From contig CAJXQP010000003.1 of assembly GCA_913058275.1 (NCBI GenBank), positions 1 through 44,085 on the forward strand: DNA of 44,085 nucleotides. Reading direction: 5' to 3'. The notes beneath the pieces were generated by a model, which was not told the DNA's origin, ran no database searches, and was given only the letters and a program-made list of their open reading frames with translations. Of this stretch, positions 29,237 to 38,378 are shown piece after piece. Position numbers and translations under genes: made by a program. The first letter of the stretch is position 1. Each line of letters starts with the position of its first letter. The DNA comes from an uncultured Gammaproteobacteria bacterium (lineage in GTDB: Bacteria; Pseudomonadota; Gammaproteobacteria; Pseudomonadales; Pseudohongiellaceae).

Positions 29237-29709
29237 GGTTTTGACCTCCCTGACTGATAGTACTGAGAAGAATGAGTGCTCGAGACTTACATTGACCGAA
29301 TTCTAAAACTGCAGGATTCGACGGCATCATTGCTGACACGAGCTTTTAGTTAAAGCTTCTGTTCTTTGAGTGCTTTGATCTTAGAATATCTAGACCAGAT
29401 AATCCTCATGAGACTACGACTATCTATAGCAGAAATCAAACGCTTCCGTTGGTGCCACGGATATTTGGAGTAGTAGTTAGTGCCTAGACAACCCTGCCAA
29501 ACTGGCTGCAAGACAGCTATTCCCTATGGGCTGTATTCAGGCATATTCACCGGCTAGCACAGCCTCTTTACCCCTTTCTCGACGCCAGCGTGAGCAAAGG
29601 AGGCCGGGGGCCTTATTTTTGGCCCAAACATCTACCTTTTATGCCTTGAATAGAATTGTACTGCCCTATCGATTGAGCCATTATCTATTACGCCAGTTCG
29701 ATTCAATTC

Positions 29710-30744
29710 ATGGAACAACTGATGAAGAGACGGTGTTCGCTGTTACTACTATTGTGGTTTTCACTACAGGCTTCCCAATCGGGGCTGGCTGCTGAAGACT
29801 ATGATGTTCCACGCACGCAGTGGGGGTTACCCGATCTACAGGGGGTCTGGAATTTCTCATCCAATGTTCCGATGCAACGCCCTGAGGAATTCGGAGAGCA
29901 GCAATTTCTCACCGATGATGAAATCAGCGCAGCACAGGGCCAGCGCTTTAGCTTGGGAGCGGCAGATGCACCGACACGGTCGGCATCAGGCGTTGAAGCT
30001 TTTTACAATGACACCATCTGGATGGAGAAAATCCGCGGCGAAGGCAACGTGCGCACTTCGCTTATCATCTTCCCACTAAACGGTCGTATTCCTGAACTTG
30101 CTCAGGGCATAGAAAATCAACCCGGCGGAGAAATAGAGGCGGTTGGAGAACGTCCGGTGAGATTTGTAATCGGTGGCATTGGCCGAGATGGCCCGGAGGA
30201 TCGAGGTCTTTCGGAGCGCTGCCTCGTGGGCTTTAACGCTGGCCCGCCGTTATCACCCAGCGTGTATAACAACAATTTGCAGATCGTACAGAACAGAGAT
30301 CATGTAGTGATCCTCACCGAGATGGTGCATGACGCTCGCGTTGTTAGACTCAAAAAAAGTCCTGCTCTGGATGAGAGCCTAGGACTCTGGTCAGGTGACT
30401 CACGTGGTCATTGGGACGGCGATACACTGGTAGTAGTAACGCAAAATTTTAATGGCTTGACGCAAAGCTTCGATGGCTTCGGCACTTCTAAAAACAAAAT
30501 ACTCACAGAACGCTTTACGCGTGTCGGGCCGCGAACCATCAACTATGAATTCACTATCGATGATTCCTCTACCTTCATTGAAAAGTTAAGCGCAATAGTT
30601 CCCCTGACTAAGGTGGAGTCTCAGCTGTACGAGTATGCCTGCCATGAAGGAAACTACGGCATGGCGAATATGCTACGCGGCGCACGCCGAAGAGATGCTT
30701 CTGAGGTGTCGGATCGCGTGGCGGATTTATTTCGGGGACTGTAA
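29710..30744 (+). CDS. Secreted protein of uncharacterised CHEGNY-motif family (paralog 3)
   Basis: 344 aa; signal peptide; LSERCLVGFNAGPP, YNNNLQIVQNRDHV, YEYACHEGNYGMANMLRGARR. Confidence 0.8.
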   Translation: MEQLMKRRCSLLLLLWFSLQASQSGLAAEDYDVPRTQWGLPDLQGVWNFSSNVPMQRPEEFGEQQFLTDDEISAAQGQRFSLGAADAPTRSASGVEAFYNDTIWMEKIRGEGNVRTSLIIFPLNGRIPELAQGIENQPGGEIEAVGERPVRFVIGGIGRDGPEDRGLSERCLVGFNAGPPLSPSVYNNNLQIVQNRDHVVILTEMVHDARVVRLKKSPALDESLGLWSGDSRGHWDGDTLVVVTQNFNGLTQSFDGFGTSKNKILTERFTRVGPRTINYEFTIDDSSTFIEKLSAIVPLTKVESQLYEYACHEGNYGMANMLRGARRRDASEVSDRVADLFRGL

Positions 30745-30828
30745 GTTCTTTGGCTCAATAGCTCAAAACAGACCTTTACTAGAATTAGCCGGATACTCAG
30801 CTGCAAAACTGATTTCAGGGAAATTCGT

Positions 30829-31068
30829 ATGATTGGTTCAAAAACCAGCAACAACGCTTCTGATATAACCGAGCATGCATTCGTGGTTCACTCTGTTTCA
30901 TGCAAGCTTTCTCTCGCAGCTATTATTGCTCTAGGCGTGGCGTGCACGCCTGAACAACAAGCCACCGAGCCCGTTTCTACTTTTACCACCACCAACTACG
31001 CTCCTCAGAATCGATCGGATGTCGGAGGGTTGCATGGCGCGGTGGTGCAGCTGTATTGCTGGAGGTAA
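30829..31068 (+). pseudogene. Truncated lipoprotein-like N-terminal fragment (possibly gamma-glutamyltransferase-like)
   Basis: 79 aa; lipobox ALGVACTP then SDVGGLHGAVV, which recalls N-termini of gamma-glutamyltransferases (HGAVVAGHPLA...); ORF ends abruptly. Confidence 0.4.
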
Positions 31069-31315
31069 AGCCGTCTACCCTCGCCTATCAAATGAAAACG
31101 TTAGGGATAAAGAAACCTAATAAAGATTCTTGAATCGTGCTCGATTGCTATTGAATAGAAGGCGCGAAGTGAAACTTCGCTTTCCTCCCCACCTAGAGCA
31201 AAGTTCCCGATCTTAGAACCTGCGTTGATCCAATTCGACTGTCTCGGCGTTGTTAGTTGTTTGCGCCTATAATCTAGTAAACAATAATTTCATCAATTCA
31301 CCATGGAGATACACC

Positions 31316-31693
31316 ATGAACAAAAAATCCTATCCAGCCATTCTAATTCTTACGCTGTTCGCAGCGCTGTCATCCTGCGCGACGAGACCGTCCACTTCTC
31401 CGCTCGATGGAACCTGGGATTTCACCATGAGCGGCCCATTCGGAGCAGTCACAGCCACTGTCACTATGGCTACTGACGGCGAAGCTCTTACAGGATTCTT
31501 TGATTTGGGTGGCGGACGCAGCTGGCCGATCGAAGACGGCGTGGCCAATGGCAGCGATATCTCTTTTAGCATAGACCGTGACGGTTCGCCGCTGGTCTAC
31601 AACATGTCAGCCACCATCGAAGGCGATAGTGCTGCCGGTACTGCTAGCGCGATGGGAACAGAGGCTCCTTGGACGATGACTCGCGGAAGCTAG
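31316..31693 (+). CDS. Small lipoprotein of unknown function
   Basis: ATG 31316 preceded by GGAGA; lipobox ALSSCA; LDGTWDFTMSGPFGAVTATVTM... beta-rich repeat-like sequence. Confidence 0.75.
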   Translation: MNKKSYPAILILTLFAALSSCATRPSTSPLDGTWDFTMSGPFGAVTATVTMATDGEALTGFFDLGGGRSWPIEDGVANGSDISFSIDRDGSPLVYNMSATIEGDSAAGTASAMGTEAPWTMTRGS

Positions 31694-31697
31694 TTTG

Positions 31698-31717
31698 GAA
31701 AACTTGGTCTGCCCCTA
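31698..31717 (-). repeat. Degenerate REP-like motif (AGGGGCAGACCAAGTTTT-like on minus strand)
   Basis: aaaacttggtctgcccct resembles aaaacgtggtctgtcccc at 1811. Confidence 0.35.
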
Positions 31718-31827
31718 CTATTAGACTGCCGGTGAACGAAGCCTCGTGTTATACAAGAACAAGCAGTCAACTTTCATGCTACTTGCACTCATTACGTTGT
31801 TCGTTATTTCAACCAGGATGATTCAGC

Positions 31828-32409
31828 ATGTCTATCGATATCACTTTCACCTTACACAATGAAAATCTAAAGCGCTTCGAAGACGTCATTCTGAAAGCCA
31901 GGGAAACGTTAGAAACCGAGCACGGTGCGCAGCAAGTCGAATAGGCCACGATGAAAATGCCCAAGCAGGCTCCTGCCACGAACTTGCCCAGGTTCATTGA
32001 AGAACGATTCGCCAAACTCGAATTGCTTTTCAATATGGTGGGCGATACGGAATGGGAATTAAAGGACAAAGAGCGGAAGATTATCCTTAGTGCGCTCGCC
32101 TATTTTTGTGATCCTGAAGACCTTATTCCAGATCACCTGCCTGCGATAGGATTTCTTGATGATACGATCTATGTCGAAATCATAGCTCAGGAACTAAGCG
32201 CCGAAATCAGTTCCTATGAAGAGTTTTTCACTTACCGCGTTGCTGAAGAAAATCGTCGAAAAAATAGAGGCCTCGATACAACTGTAGGCCGAGAAGATTG
32301 GCTGCGGATAAACGCTCGATGCTACATTCTAGAATGCGATCTCGACGCTCCGGCAGCTCAAGCGGAGCTGGCTAGCGTACTCGAGTTTTCTAGCCGGCCC
32401 TTAGTCTAA
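31828..32409 (+). pseudogene. YkvA-like (DUF1232) protein gene interrupted by an in-frame TAG
   Basis: MSIDITFTLHNENLKRFEDVILKARETLETEHGAQQVE-TAG(31942-31944)-ATMKMPKQAPATNLPRFIEERFAKLELLF...DPEDLIPDHLPAIGFLDD; both halves in the same frame. The ORF from 31951 alone may still be translated. Confidence 0.65.
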
Positions 32410-32736
32410 ATCGTAAACTTCAGAGATTTGGATATCTTGATCGCTTTTATTAGTTACGCGCACATACCGCCAAGGGCTATTGAAGTAAAGCACATCCCAG
32501 TCGGTAAGAATCTTATCTTCTGGCTCACACAACTCCCAACTTCGCGCATCGTTACTAACTCTCACCGCGAGGGACTGATCCGAATTGCTACTCACAACCC
32601 GCAGGTCGGACCTAAAGCCATGGTCTTCGATACGACGTATGCCAAAGTCGACGATGATGCCGCTATGCCCCAATAGCGGATTTTTTGGTAGATCGTGACG
32701 CGAAAGTTTTATCACGAGATAGATGTAGATCACCAT
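32401..32736 (-). CDS. Hypothetical protein
   Basis: Probable start at internal Met (MVIYIYLVIKLSRHDLPKNPLLGHSGI), N-terminal hydrophobic anchor; 111 aa. Confidence 0.5.
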   Translation of the reverse strand: MVIYIYLVIKLSRHDLPKNPLLGHSGIIVDFGIRRIEDHGFRSDLRVVSSNSDQSLAVRVSNDARSWELCEPEDKILTDWDVLYFNSPWRYVRVTNKSDQDIQISEVYDLD

Positions 32737-32753
32737 CAGATTGCCGGTGCCGA

Positions 32754-32966
32754 TCAAGCACCCAGCCCTTCCCCTACATCTGTCTGAACGATTTTGAATA
32801 CGATTGAGAATGTAAGCAGCAGTGTAATGATCCAGAGGATAGGCTCTGAGCTCCAAGCGATGCGCGCTTGTGAATTTTTTAAAATAGGCCAGCAAGCAAG
32901 CATACAGCCCCCTGTGGCTAGGAGCGTGAACGTAAATAGATCGGCGGAACTGATCATGGCGACCAC
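32754..32966 (-). CDS. Small membrane protein
   Basis: 70 aa, two hydrophobic segments, immediately upstream of 32401-32736. Confidence 0.4.
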   Translation of the reverse strand: MVAMISSADLFTFTLLATGGCMLACWPILKNSQARIAWSSEPILWIITLLLTFSIVFKIVQTDVGEGLGA

Positions 32967-33115
32967 CTTTGTTATAGGTTTTTATCTGTGGAGACAGCGT
33001 TAATATATAGTATTTTGGACCTATTACCCTTCCCGCTTCTCAGGCTCAATGCAAACCCCACCGTTTCCATTTAGAATAAAACTACTCCAAATACCAACAT
33101 TGTAGGGTCCACTCA

Positions 33116-33295
33116 ATGACAGTCTTACTATCGATACTCGCTATACTCTATTTGGTACTAGCCGTTGGCCTTCCATTGATTGAGAAATACAGCACGCCGA
33201 AGTCCGATGAGGAGTTGGGCAAGATGACGCGATACATGCCAGCTTTGATGGCCGTTCTCATTATTGGCTCGGCTATACGCTATTTCATGGGCTAG
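33116..33295 (+). CDS. Small membrane protein (59 aa, below ORF-track cutoff)
   Basis: MTVLLSILAILYLVLAVGLPLIEKYSTPKSDEELGKMTRYMPALMAVLIIGSAIRYFMG*; two TM segments. Confidence 0.5.
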   Translation: MTVLLSILAILYLVLAVGLPLIEKYSTPKSDEELGKMTRYMPALMAVLIIGSAIRYFMG

Positions 33296-33410
33296 GGTGC
33301 TGGGCTCAACCTCTCGATTTAGATGCTGTCTGACATCAGATTGGGAAGTGAACTCAGCCTAGGACTGGTGTAGCATTGGCAGCGCCCTAATAACTAACAA
33401 CGACACTACT

Positions 33411-34790
33411 ATGTTCTCAAAAATTACTGGTTCGACCAAAAAATTCTTAGTTCTTTCCACTACCGTACTGATCAGTAATTCATTGATTGCGGCCGATGGA
33501 CCCTGGAGCCTATCTGATGCTCTCGGGCTAGATAACGGCTTCACGCTAAGTGGCGAGCATCAATCTCGGTTCGAGCACTACGATGGCAATGTGTTTGTCG
33601 GCGCTAGCCCCAATGACGGCGCTTTCTTTCTACGCACGACGCTAGACGCCCAGTACAAGCAAGATGGCTTTAGCGCTCAGGTGGAGATGATGGATGCCCG
33701 ACAGGGTCAAGCCGATAGAGACACGCGGCTTACCACCTCACAAGTAAGCACTCTCGATTTACTACAGGCGAATGTCGCCTACAAGTTTGGCAGTGATAAC
33801 TCTAGCGAGATCCGCGCGGGTCGTTTCACGCAGGATTGGGGAAGCCGCACTCTGATTGCTAGAAACCGTTACCGCAACACTATTAATACATTTGATGGCA
33901 TCTCCTTCAATCACACGCAGGCAAATGGCAACGAATTTAAATTCTTATCGGCGCAACCGGTACGACGAACTCCTCGAGATCGATTGAGCTTGCTCGACAA
34001 TGATCACCGTGGTGACAAGTCTAGCGAAGCGCTGCGGATTCATGGCGTGTTTGCCAACTTGCCGAACCTGCTACCCTCTGTTTTAAATATCGATTTAGAT
34101 CTAGAGACTTATTACATCGCGCTGAAAGAAAAAGACACTAGGAAACTACAAACTAGCAATCGTGAACTTCATACTTTTGGCTTTCGCGCCCGCTCTGCCG
34201 CATCGGTCAACGAGTGGGACATAAATTGGGAGTCGATTTTTCAGACAGGTGAACGCAGGGCGTCTAGCAACCCGCTTGATTCAGTGGATCTCGACCATCA
34301 GGCCTTCTACCAACGAGTGGAGCTGGCGTATAGCTTCGATACACCATCAAGGCTACGAGCGATATTCGAATTTAACTATGCCAGCGGTGACGAAAGCCCT
34401 CTCGATAACGACAGTGGCCGATTCGATACAATCCTCGGCGTGTCTGCCTTCGAGTTTGGCCCGGTTTCTCTTTACGCGCCGATCAGTCGCAGCAACATCA
34501 TTACGCCAGGAATTCGACTAACTGCGACACCTTGGACGAACGTAGCCTTGATGGCGGACTATCGGCATTTTTGGCTTGCCGAAGATAAGGACAGTTGGGG
34601 AAGAACGGGCCAGCGCGATGTAACCGGTAAAAGCGGCGACTATATGGGTCAGCATCTAGAGCTGAGAGTTAGATGGAGTGTCGTACCTGGTAATGTGCGT
34701 CTGGACAGTGGCTTGATCCTTCTTGACTCGAAAAACCTTATTGATGAGCAATCTACGTTCTTCTACATAGGAACGAATATCGACTTTTAA
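33411..34790 (+). CDS. Outer-membrane beta-barrel protein, alginate-export-like
   Basis: 459 aa; signal peptide; AQVEMMDARQGQ, FTQDWGSRTLIARNRYRNT; ends in aromatic ...IGTNIDF typical of OM barrels. Confidence 0.75.
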   Translation: MFSKITGSTKKFLVLSTTVLISNSLIAADGPWSLSDALGLDNGFTLSGEHQSRFEHYDGNVFVGASPNDGAFFLRTTLDAQYKQDGFSAQVEMMDARQGQADRDTRLTTSQVSTLDLLQANVAYKFGSDNSSEIRAGRFTQDWGSRTLIARNRYRNTINTFDGISFNHTQANGNEFKFLSAQPVRRTPRDRLSLLDNDHRGDKSSEALRIHGVFANLPNLLPSVLNIDLDLETYYIALKEKDTRKLQTSNRELHTFGFRARSAASVNEWDINWESIFQTGERRASSNPLDSVDLDHQAFYQRVELAYSFDTPSRLRAIFEFNYASGDESPLDNDSGRFDTILGVSAFEFGPVSLYAPISRSNIITPGIRLTATPWTNVALMADYRHFWLAEDKDSWGRTGQRDVTGKSGDYMGQHLELRVRWSVVPGNVRLDSGLILLDSKNLIDEQSTFFYIGTNIDF

Positions 34791-34845
34791 ATTATCACCT
34801 GCGGGCGGGTCAAATTTCGAACCGCACAGTCATTTTCTAAATCAT

Positions 34846-34883
34846 AAAAAAAGCCTAACCACTAAAGCGTGATTGGGCTTTTT
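34846..34883. terminator. Putative bidirectional terminator
   Basis: aaaaaaagcctaaccac taaagc gtgattgggcttttt stem-loop between convergent genes. Confidence 0.7.
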
Positions 34884-34908
34884 AATATCTGATTTACTAT
34901 CTAAAAAT

Positions 34909-35640
34909 CTAAGAGGTCGCTAGGGCTGCCTTATCCGCGTTGTACTGCATCTCAGAAATTCTTCTAAGCTGCTGCAGAGAGCTCAGGTGCGCATAGATTA
35001 AGGGAATCAATCCCTGCTTACGCAAATCTAAGAAATCTTCATCAGACAATGCATTGAGCTTCTTCTCATCAATGGTATAAACGCCATCGATATTATAGCG
35101 TGGCGAATCTTGATGATGTTGAAGTTGCAGCTGTTGCGTCGTTAACAGATCCTTCTCTTTGATTATTTTACAGATGTTTTCGGTCTGCACAGTTTGCTCT
35201 GCGGCCTTCATCATGGATTCTATGCGCTGCGCTAAGTAGGCAGTCTGCTCGCCGTCTTCTTTAAACAACGGTTCGCCCTCTGTTTCGCTCAACATAGAAC
35301 TTTCTTCATCGACCAATACGGCGAGTTGATCGCCTGTGGCGTCCACTCGAACCATGGAGAAAGGCGCATTACTGAACCTAACCGGAATGACTCGTGCCTG
35401 CCATTCCTCTGTTTGGCAATAGAGGTTGTGACCCTCTCTTAGGCCCATGATCGCGACAGGAACGAATTTTTCTCCGCTGCTATCTTTGACGAATACTAAC
35501 GAAAATTCTGAACACAGAGTGAAGAAGTCCTGCGAGATTATAGGAATCAGGTGCAGATCTTTGAAACGCGTGTAGTCGCCGGATTCGGTTATTTTTAGCT
35601 TGGCGTGTCTATCTTTTTTCAGGGGTACTGGTAAAGCCAT
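34909..35640 (-). CDS. SapC family protein
   Basis: 243 aa; PVPLKKDRHAKLKI, PIISQDFFTLCSEFSLVFVKD, LIYAHLSSLQQLRRI. Confidence 0.85.
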   Translation of the reverse strand: MALPVPLKKDRHAKLKITESGDYTRFKDLHLIPIISQDFFTLCSEFSLVFVKDSSGEKFVPVAIMGLREGHNLYCQTEEWQARVIPVRFSNAPFSMVRVDATGDQLAVLVDEESSMLSETEGEPLFKEDGEQTAYLAQRIESMMKAAEQTVQTENICKIIKEKDLLTTQQLQLQHHQDSPRYNIDGVYTIDEKKLNALSDEDFLDLRKQGLIPLIYAHLSSLQQLRRISEMQYNADKAALATS

Positions 35641-35834
35641 TCTCTACTACCTTTTAGTTCAATAGTCGCGGAACAGTCTACCTAGAAAGTACCTAATAAA
35701 ACAGGTCAATTGCTTGAGTGACTTTGCTTTGACTATCACTGTTTTAGCAACCCTATAGGTGCAGCGTCACTGCTGGATTTGGGTTTCTGCGCCTACCAGA
35801 TGCGCCTGGCCGTCCTCTCTGATTTTCGTAGCTA

Positions 35835-36570
35835 TCATCTTATTAGCCTGCTTGATGCCCATAGATAGAACCCCAGCAGCACCAAGAGGCAGATCACTCC
35901 AACCGTCACATGTCTGGAAATCAGCTGCTCCCAACTCCATGCATGGTCGTTGATGAGCTTGAGCGCATCTGTGGGTTCGCCACCGGTGAGGCCATAAGGC
36001 ACTTGTAAGCGATCGCTAACTGATCGCCACCAAGTCATGAACATATCCGCGAAGCCTGCGGCGCCAATACCGAGGAACCCCCACCTGAGCCCCCCTTGTA
36101 GAGTTGAGTCTCTTTGCCGAGGTAGAACGAGAGCATCAATAGCGTCGCTAACACCATGCCGCCCCCGTCACAGCCGAATAGGATGTACTGCTCGGAATCG
36201 CTCTCTGAAATCAGTAGAGTGCCGATGCCCTGCATCAAAAGCAGGAACGCCGCTATTGCCACCCAACCATTGTGCATGCGCCGGCATCGTAAAGGTGATT
36301 CTTTGGATACTGGTGCCGAAACCACTCAGCTGAACCCCGAAGGCGAAGGCCAGCATGGCAGGCAATGCGGCTAAGCAGATTATTTTCTCTAGGGCGGGAT
36401 CTTCGATTGCCGTGGCGCTGTCGACGGCCTCCACCGTAAAACCGTTATCGAGCACGTTTGGGGCGGTAGCGGAAATTGTCTCACTGTCTGCCTTGCCGTG
36501 CTGCTTGATCGCTTCGGCCTTGGCATAGTCGGCGCCACACTTCGAACAGATTGGCCCCGCATCCTTGGGA
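35835..36570 (-). pseudogene. Zinc-ribbon/membrane protein gene split over alternating frames
   Basis: Minus-strand reading: GPICSKCGADYAKAEAIKQ...LDNGFTVEAVDSATAIEDPALEKIICLAALPAMLAFAFGVQLSG... then MHNGWVAIAAFLLLMQGIG... (other frame) then GFLGIGAAGFADMFMTWWRSVSDRL... (first frame again). Confidence 0.6.
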
Positions 36571-36719
36571 TGCTCTTATCAGGCGCAATTGTCTGTGGTT
36601 TCCATGTTGCCTTTCCATTTTTATTCTGGCTATTCGGTCTTCTCTCATCGCGCGAACAGCAGGGGAGGTCACCTAGAATTGACGAACTTGATTTTCGTTG
36701 TTGCCATTAATGCTGTCGG

Positions 36720-37043
36720 CTAATTCGTTCCGGGCTTTTGTTCCTGCACTAACACCCAAGGCGCCACGACCACTGCCCATAGCTCACGGTCCTCTGTCTT
36801 CCACTGCTGCGCCTGCTCGTCACTCACCTTCATGATCTGCTCTTGCTCCATCCACGCCTTCACCTGATCGTGATTATCGAAGGTGAATTCGTAGGCCACA
36901 TCGATCAAATCCAGATCGGCAGACACGGCAATCACACACTCGATCAGTTGGTGCTCGTGTAAGGCGCCCCATTTTATCTTGGCAGTATCTTGGTTTAGTT
37001 TCTGCCTGACGACTGCCGGATCCCTATCGCTTGCTTCGCTCAT
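36720..37043 (-). CDS. DUF2288 family protein
   Basis: 107 aa; AKIKWGALHEHQ ... KVSDEQAQQWKTEDRELWAVVVAPWVLVQ. Confidence 0.85.
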   Translation of the reverse strand: MSEASDRDPAVVRQKLNQDTAKIKWGALHEHQLIECVIAVSADLDLIDVAYEFTFDNHDQVKAWMEQEQIMKVSDEQAQQWKTEDRELWAVVVAPWVLVQEQKPGTN

Positions 37044-38257
37044 ATCGAGTCGTCTGTTAGATCTGCTATCTCTTCGTCATTGAACCCAAAGCGTTTGAGT
37101 ACTTCTTCGGTATGCTCGCCTAATTTGGGCGCCGCCTTAGCGGGCAGTTTGTCAGCGCCACTTACTTTAAATGGGCTGTTAACGGTTCGCATCAATCCGT
37201 GCTCGGGATGATCCAGCGGAACGATAATATCGTTCGCCTCTTTTTGCTTATCGTTTGCAGCCTCTTCGTAGTTGGACACAACAGTGTGAGGCACATCCGC
37301 CTGCTCCAACTTAAGCAGCCAATGCGCAATCGGCTGCTTAAGTATTGTCTCGGAAACTTCTTTAATAAGCGTTGGCATGTTGGCAATCCGGGCCTCGTTG
37401 TCACAAAAACGAGTGTCCTCGGGCAAATCATTTCTATCGATAGCATTGCAGAAGGGACGCCAATCTTTCGCGGCATTCACCATGCTCATTTTAAGCAGTC
37501 GATCGTCGCTAGTTGGATAATGCAGAGAGGTAAAATTATAAGCATTCTCGCGAGGGCGCTTTTCTCTAAACTGCGCACCTGCGAGTTGCGCCTGCAGCAT
37601 GACCGCATTTGACCAGGCACCGTTAGCCAAGAGAGATGTCGATACCTTGCAACCCTCTCCCGTTTTCTCGCGCCGATAAAGGCCTGTCATTATGGAGCCG
37701 AACAGCGCCATACCGCTTGGATGATCGCCGGAGCCGTAAGGAAATTGCGCAAGCCAACCCTCATAAGGAAAAATTTGGTGTTCAATACCTGATCGCGACC
37801 AGTAGGAGACGGTGTCGTAACCGGGCTTGTGTGCCTCCTCGCCTTCTTCTCCGAAGCCAGTAGCTAGAGCGTAGATAATACGGGAATTTATAGCGCGAAT
37901 GGATTCGTAGTCGAGCTTGAGCTTGTCCAGCGCCTTCAATCGGTAGTTGGTTATCAACACATCTGCTTCGCTGACTATCTTGCAGAGTGCTGCGTAGGCT
38001 GCTGGAGACTTGAGATCTAGCACCACGCTCTTCTTGTTGCGATTATCCACCTCAAAACCATAGGCCATATCAGAAATAGGCAGGCCGTTTATCTTCCTAT
38101 GCCAGTTTCGATTGAGGTCGCCCGTCTTTGGAGGTTCAACCTTAATAACTTCAGCGCCGTAATCTGCCAATATGACGGCAGCAGATGGCGCAAGAATCAT
38201 GGATGCTAATTCAACAACACGGAGATTGCTGAACAGAGGATTTGTGTCAGTTGTCAT
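37040..38257 (-). CDS. CaiB/BaiF family (type III) CoA transferase
   Basis: 405 aa; LRVVELASMILAPSAAVILADYGAEVIKVEPP; RNKKSVVLDLKS. Confidence 0.93.
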   Translation of the reverse strand: MTTDTNPLFSNLRVVELASMILAPSAAVILADYGAEVIKVEPPKTGDLNRNWHRKINGLPISDMAYGFEVDNRNKKSVVLDLKSPAAYAALCKIVSEADVLITNYRLKALDKLKLDYESIRAINSRIIYALATGFGEEGEEAHKPGYDTVSYWSRSGIEHQIFPYEGWLAQFPYGSGDHPSGMALFGSIMTGLYRREKTGEGCKVSTSLLANGAWSNAVMLQAQLAGAQFREKRPRENAYNFTSLHYPTSDDRLLKMSMVNAAKDWRPFCNAIDRNDLPEDTRFCDNEARIANMPTLIKEVSETILKQPIAHWLLKLEQADVPHTVVSNYEEAANDKQKEANDIIVPLDHPEHGLMRTVNSPFKVSGADKLPAKAAPKLGEHTEEVLKRFGFNDEEIADLTDDSI

Positions 38258-38378
38258 AGAGAGTTCTTTTGATCAGTTAGGGAAGCTTGCGCGAAGTCTA
38301 GGCAAGCTCCTCTACTGAGCATCAAGACAAAAGCAGCACTGCATCAAATTGCAATCACTGCGGGGTTTCATTCAGGCG

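Noticed and set aside
29600-29630. gggggccttatttttggccc palindrome-like segment as another REP-like copy
   Set aside because: Contains TTATTTTT but not the GGGACAGA core; similarity too weak.
29526-29795. 89 aa ORF upstream of CHEGNY paralog 3
   Set aside because: Overlaps the well-supported start of 29710-30744 in another frame; no motif support.
31942-31944. Possible stop-codon recoding (TAG read as amino acid)
   Set aside because: Other genes in the window also terminate with TAG (e.g. 1-base overlaps and 16256, 21440 regions), and no recoding machinery is visible; a simple nonsense mutation or error is more likely.
36498-36710. Plus-strand hydrophobic ORF MLLSGAIVCGFHVAFPFLFWLFGLLSS
   Set aside because: Overlaps the degraded minus-strand gene; hydrophobicity alone is not enough to call it, though a fragment of another gene cannot be excluded.
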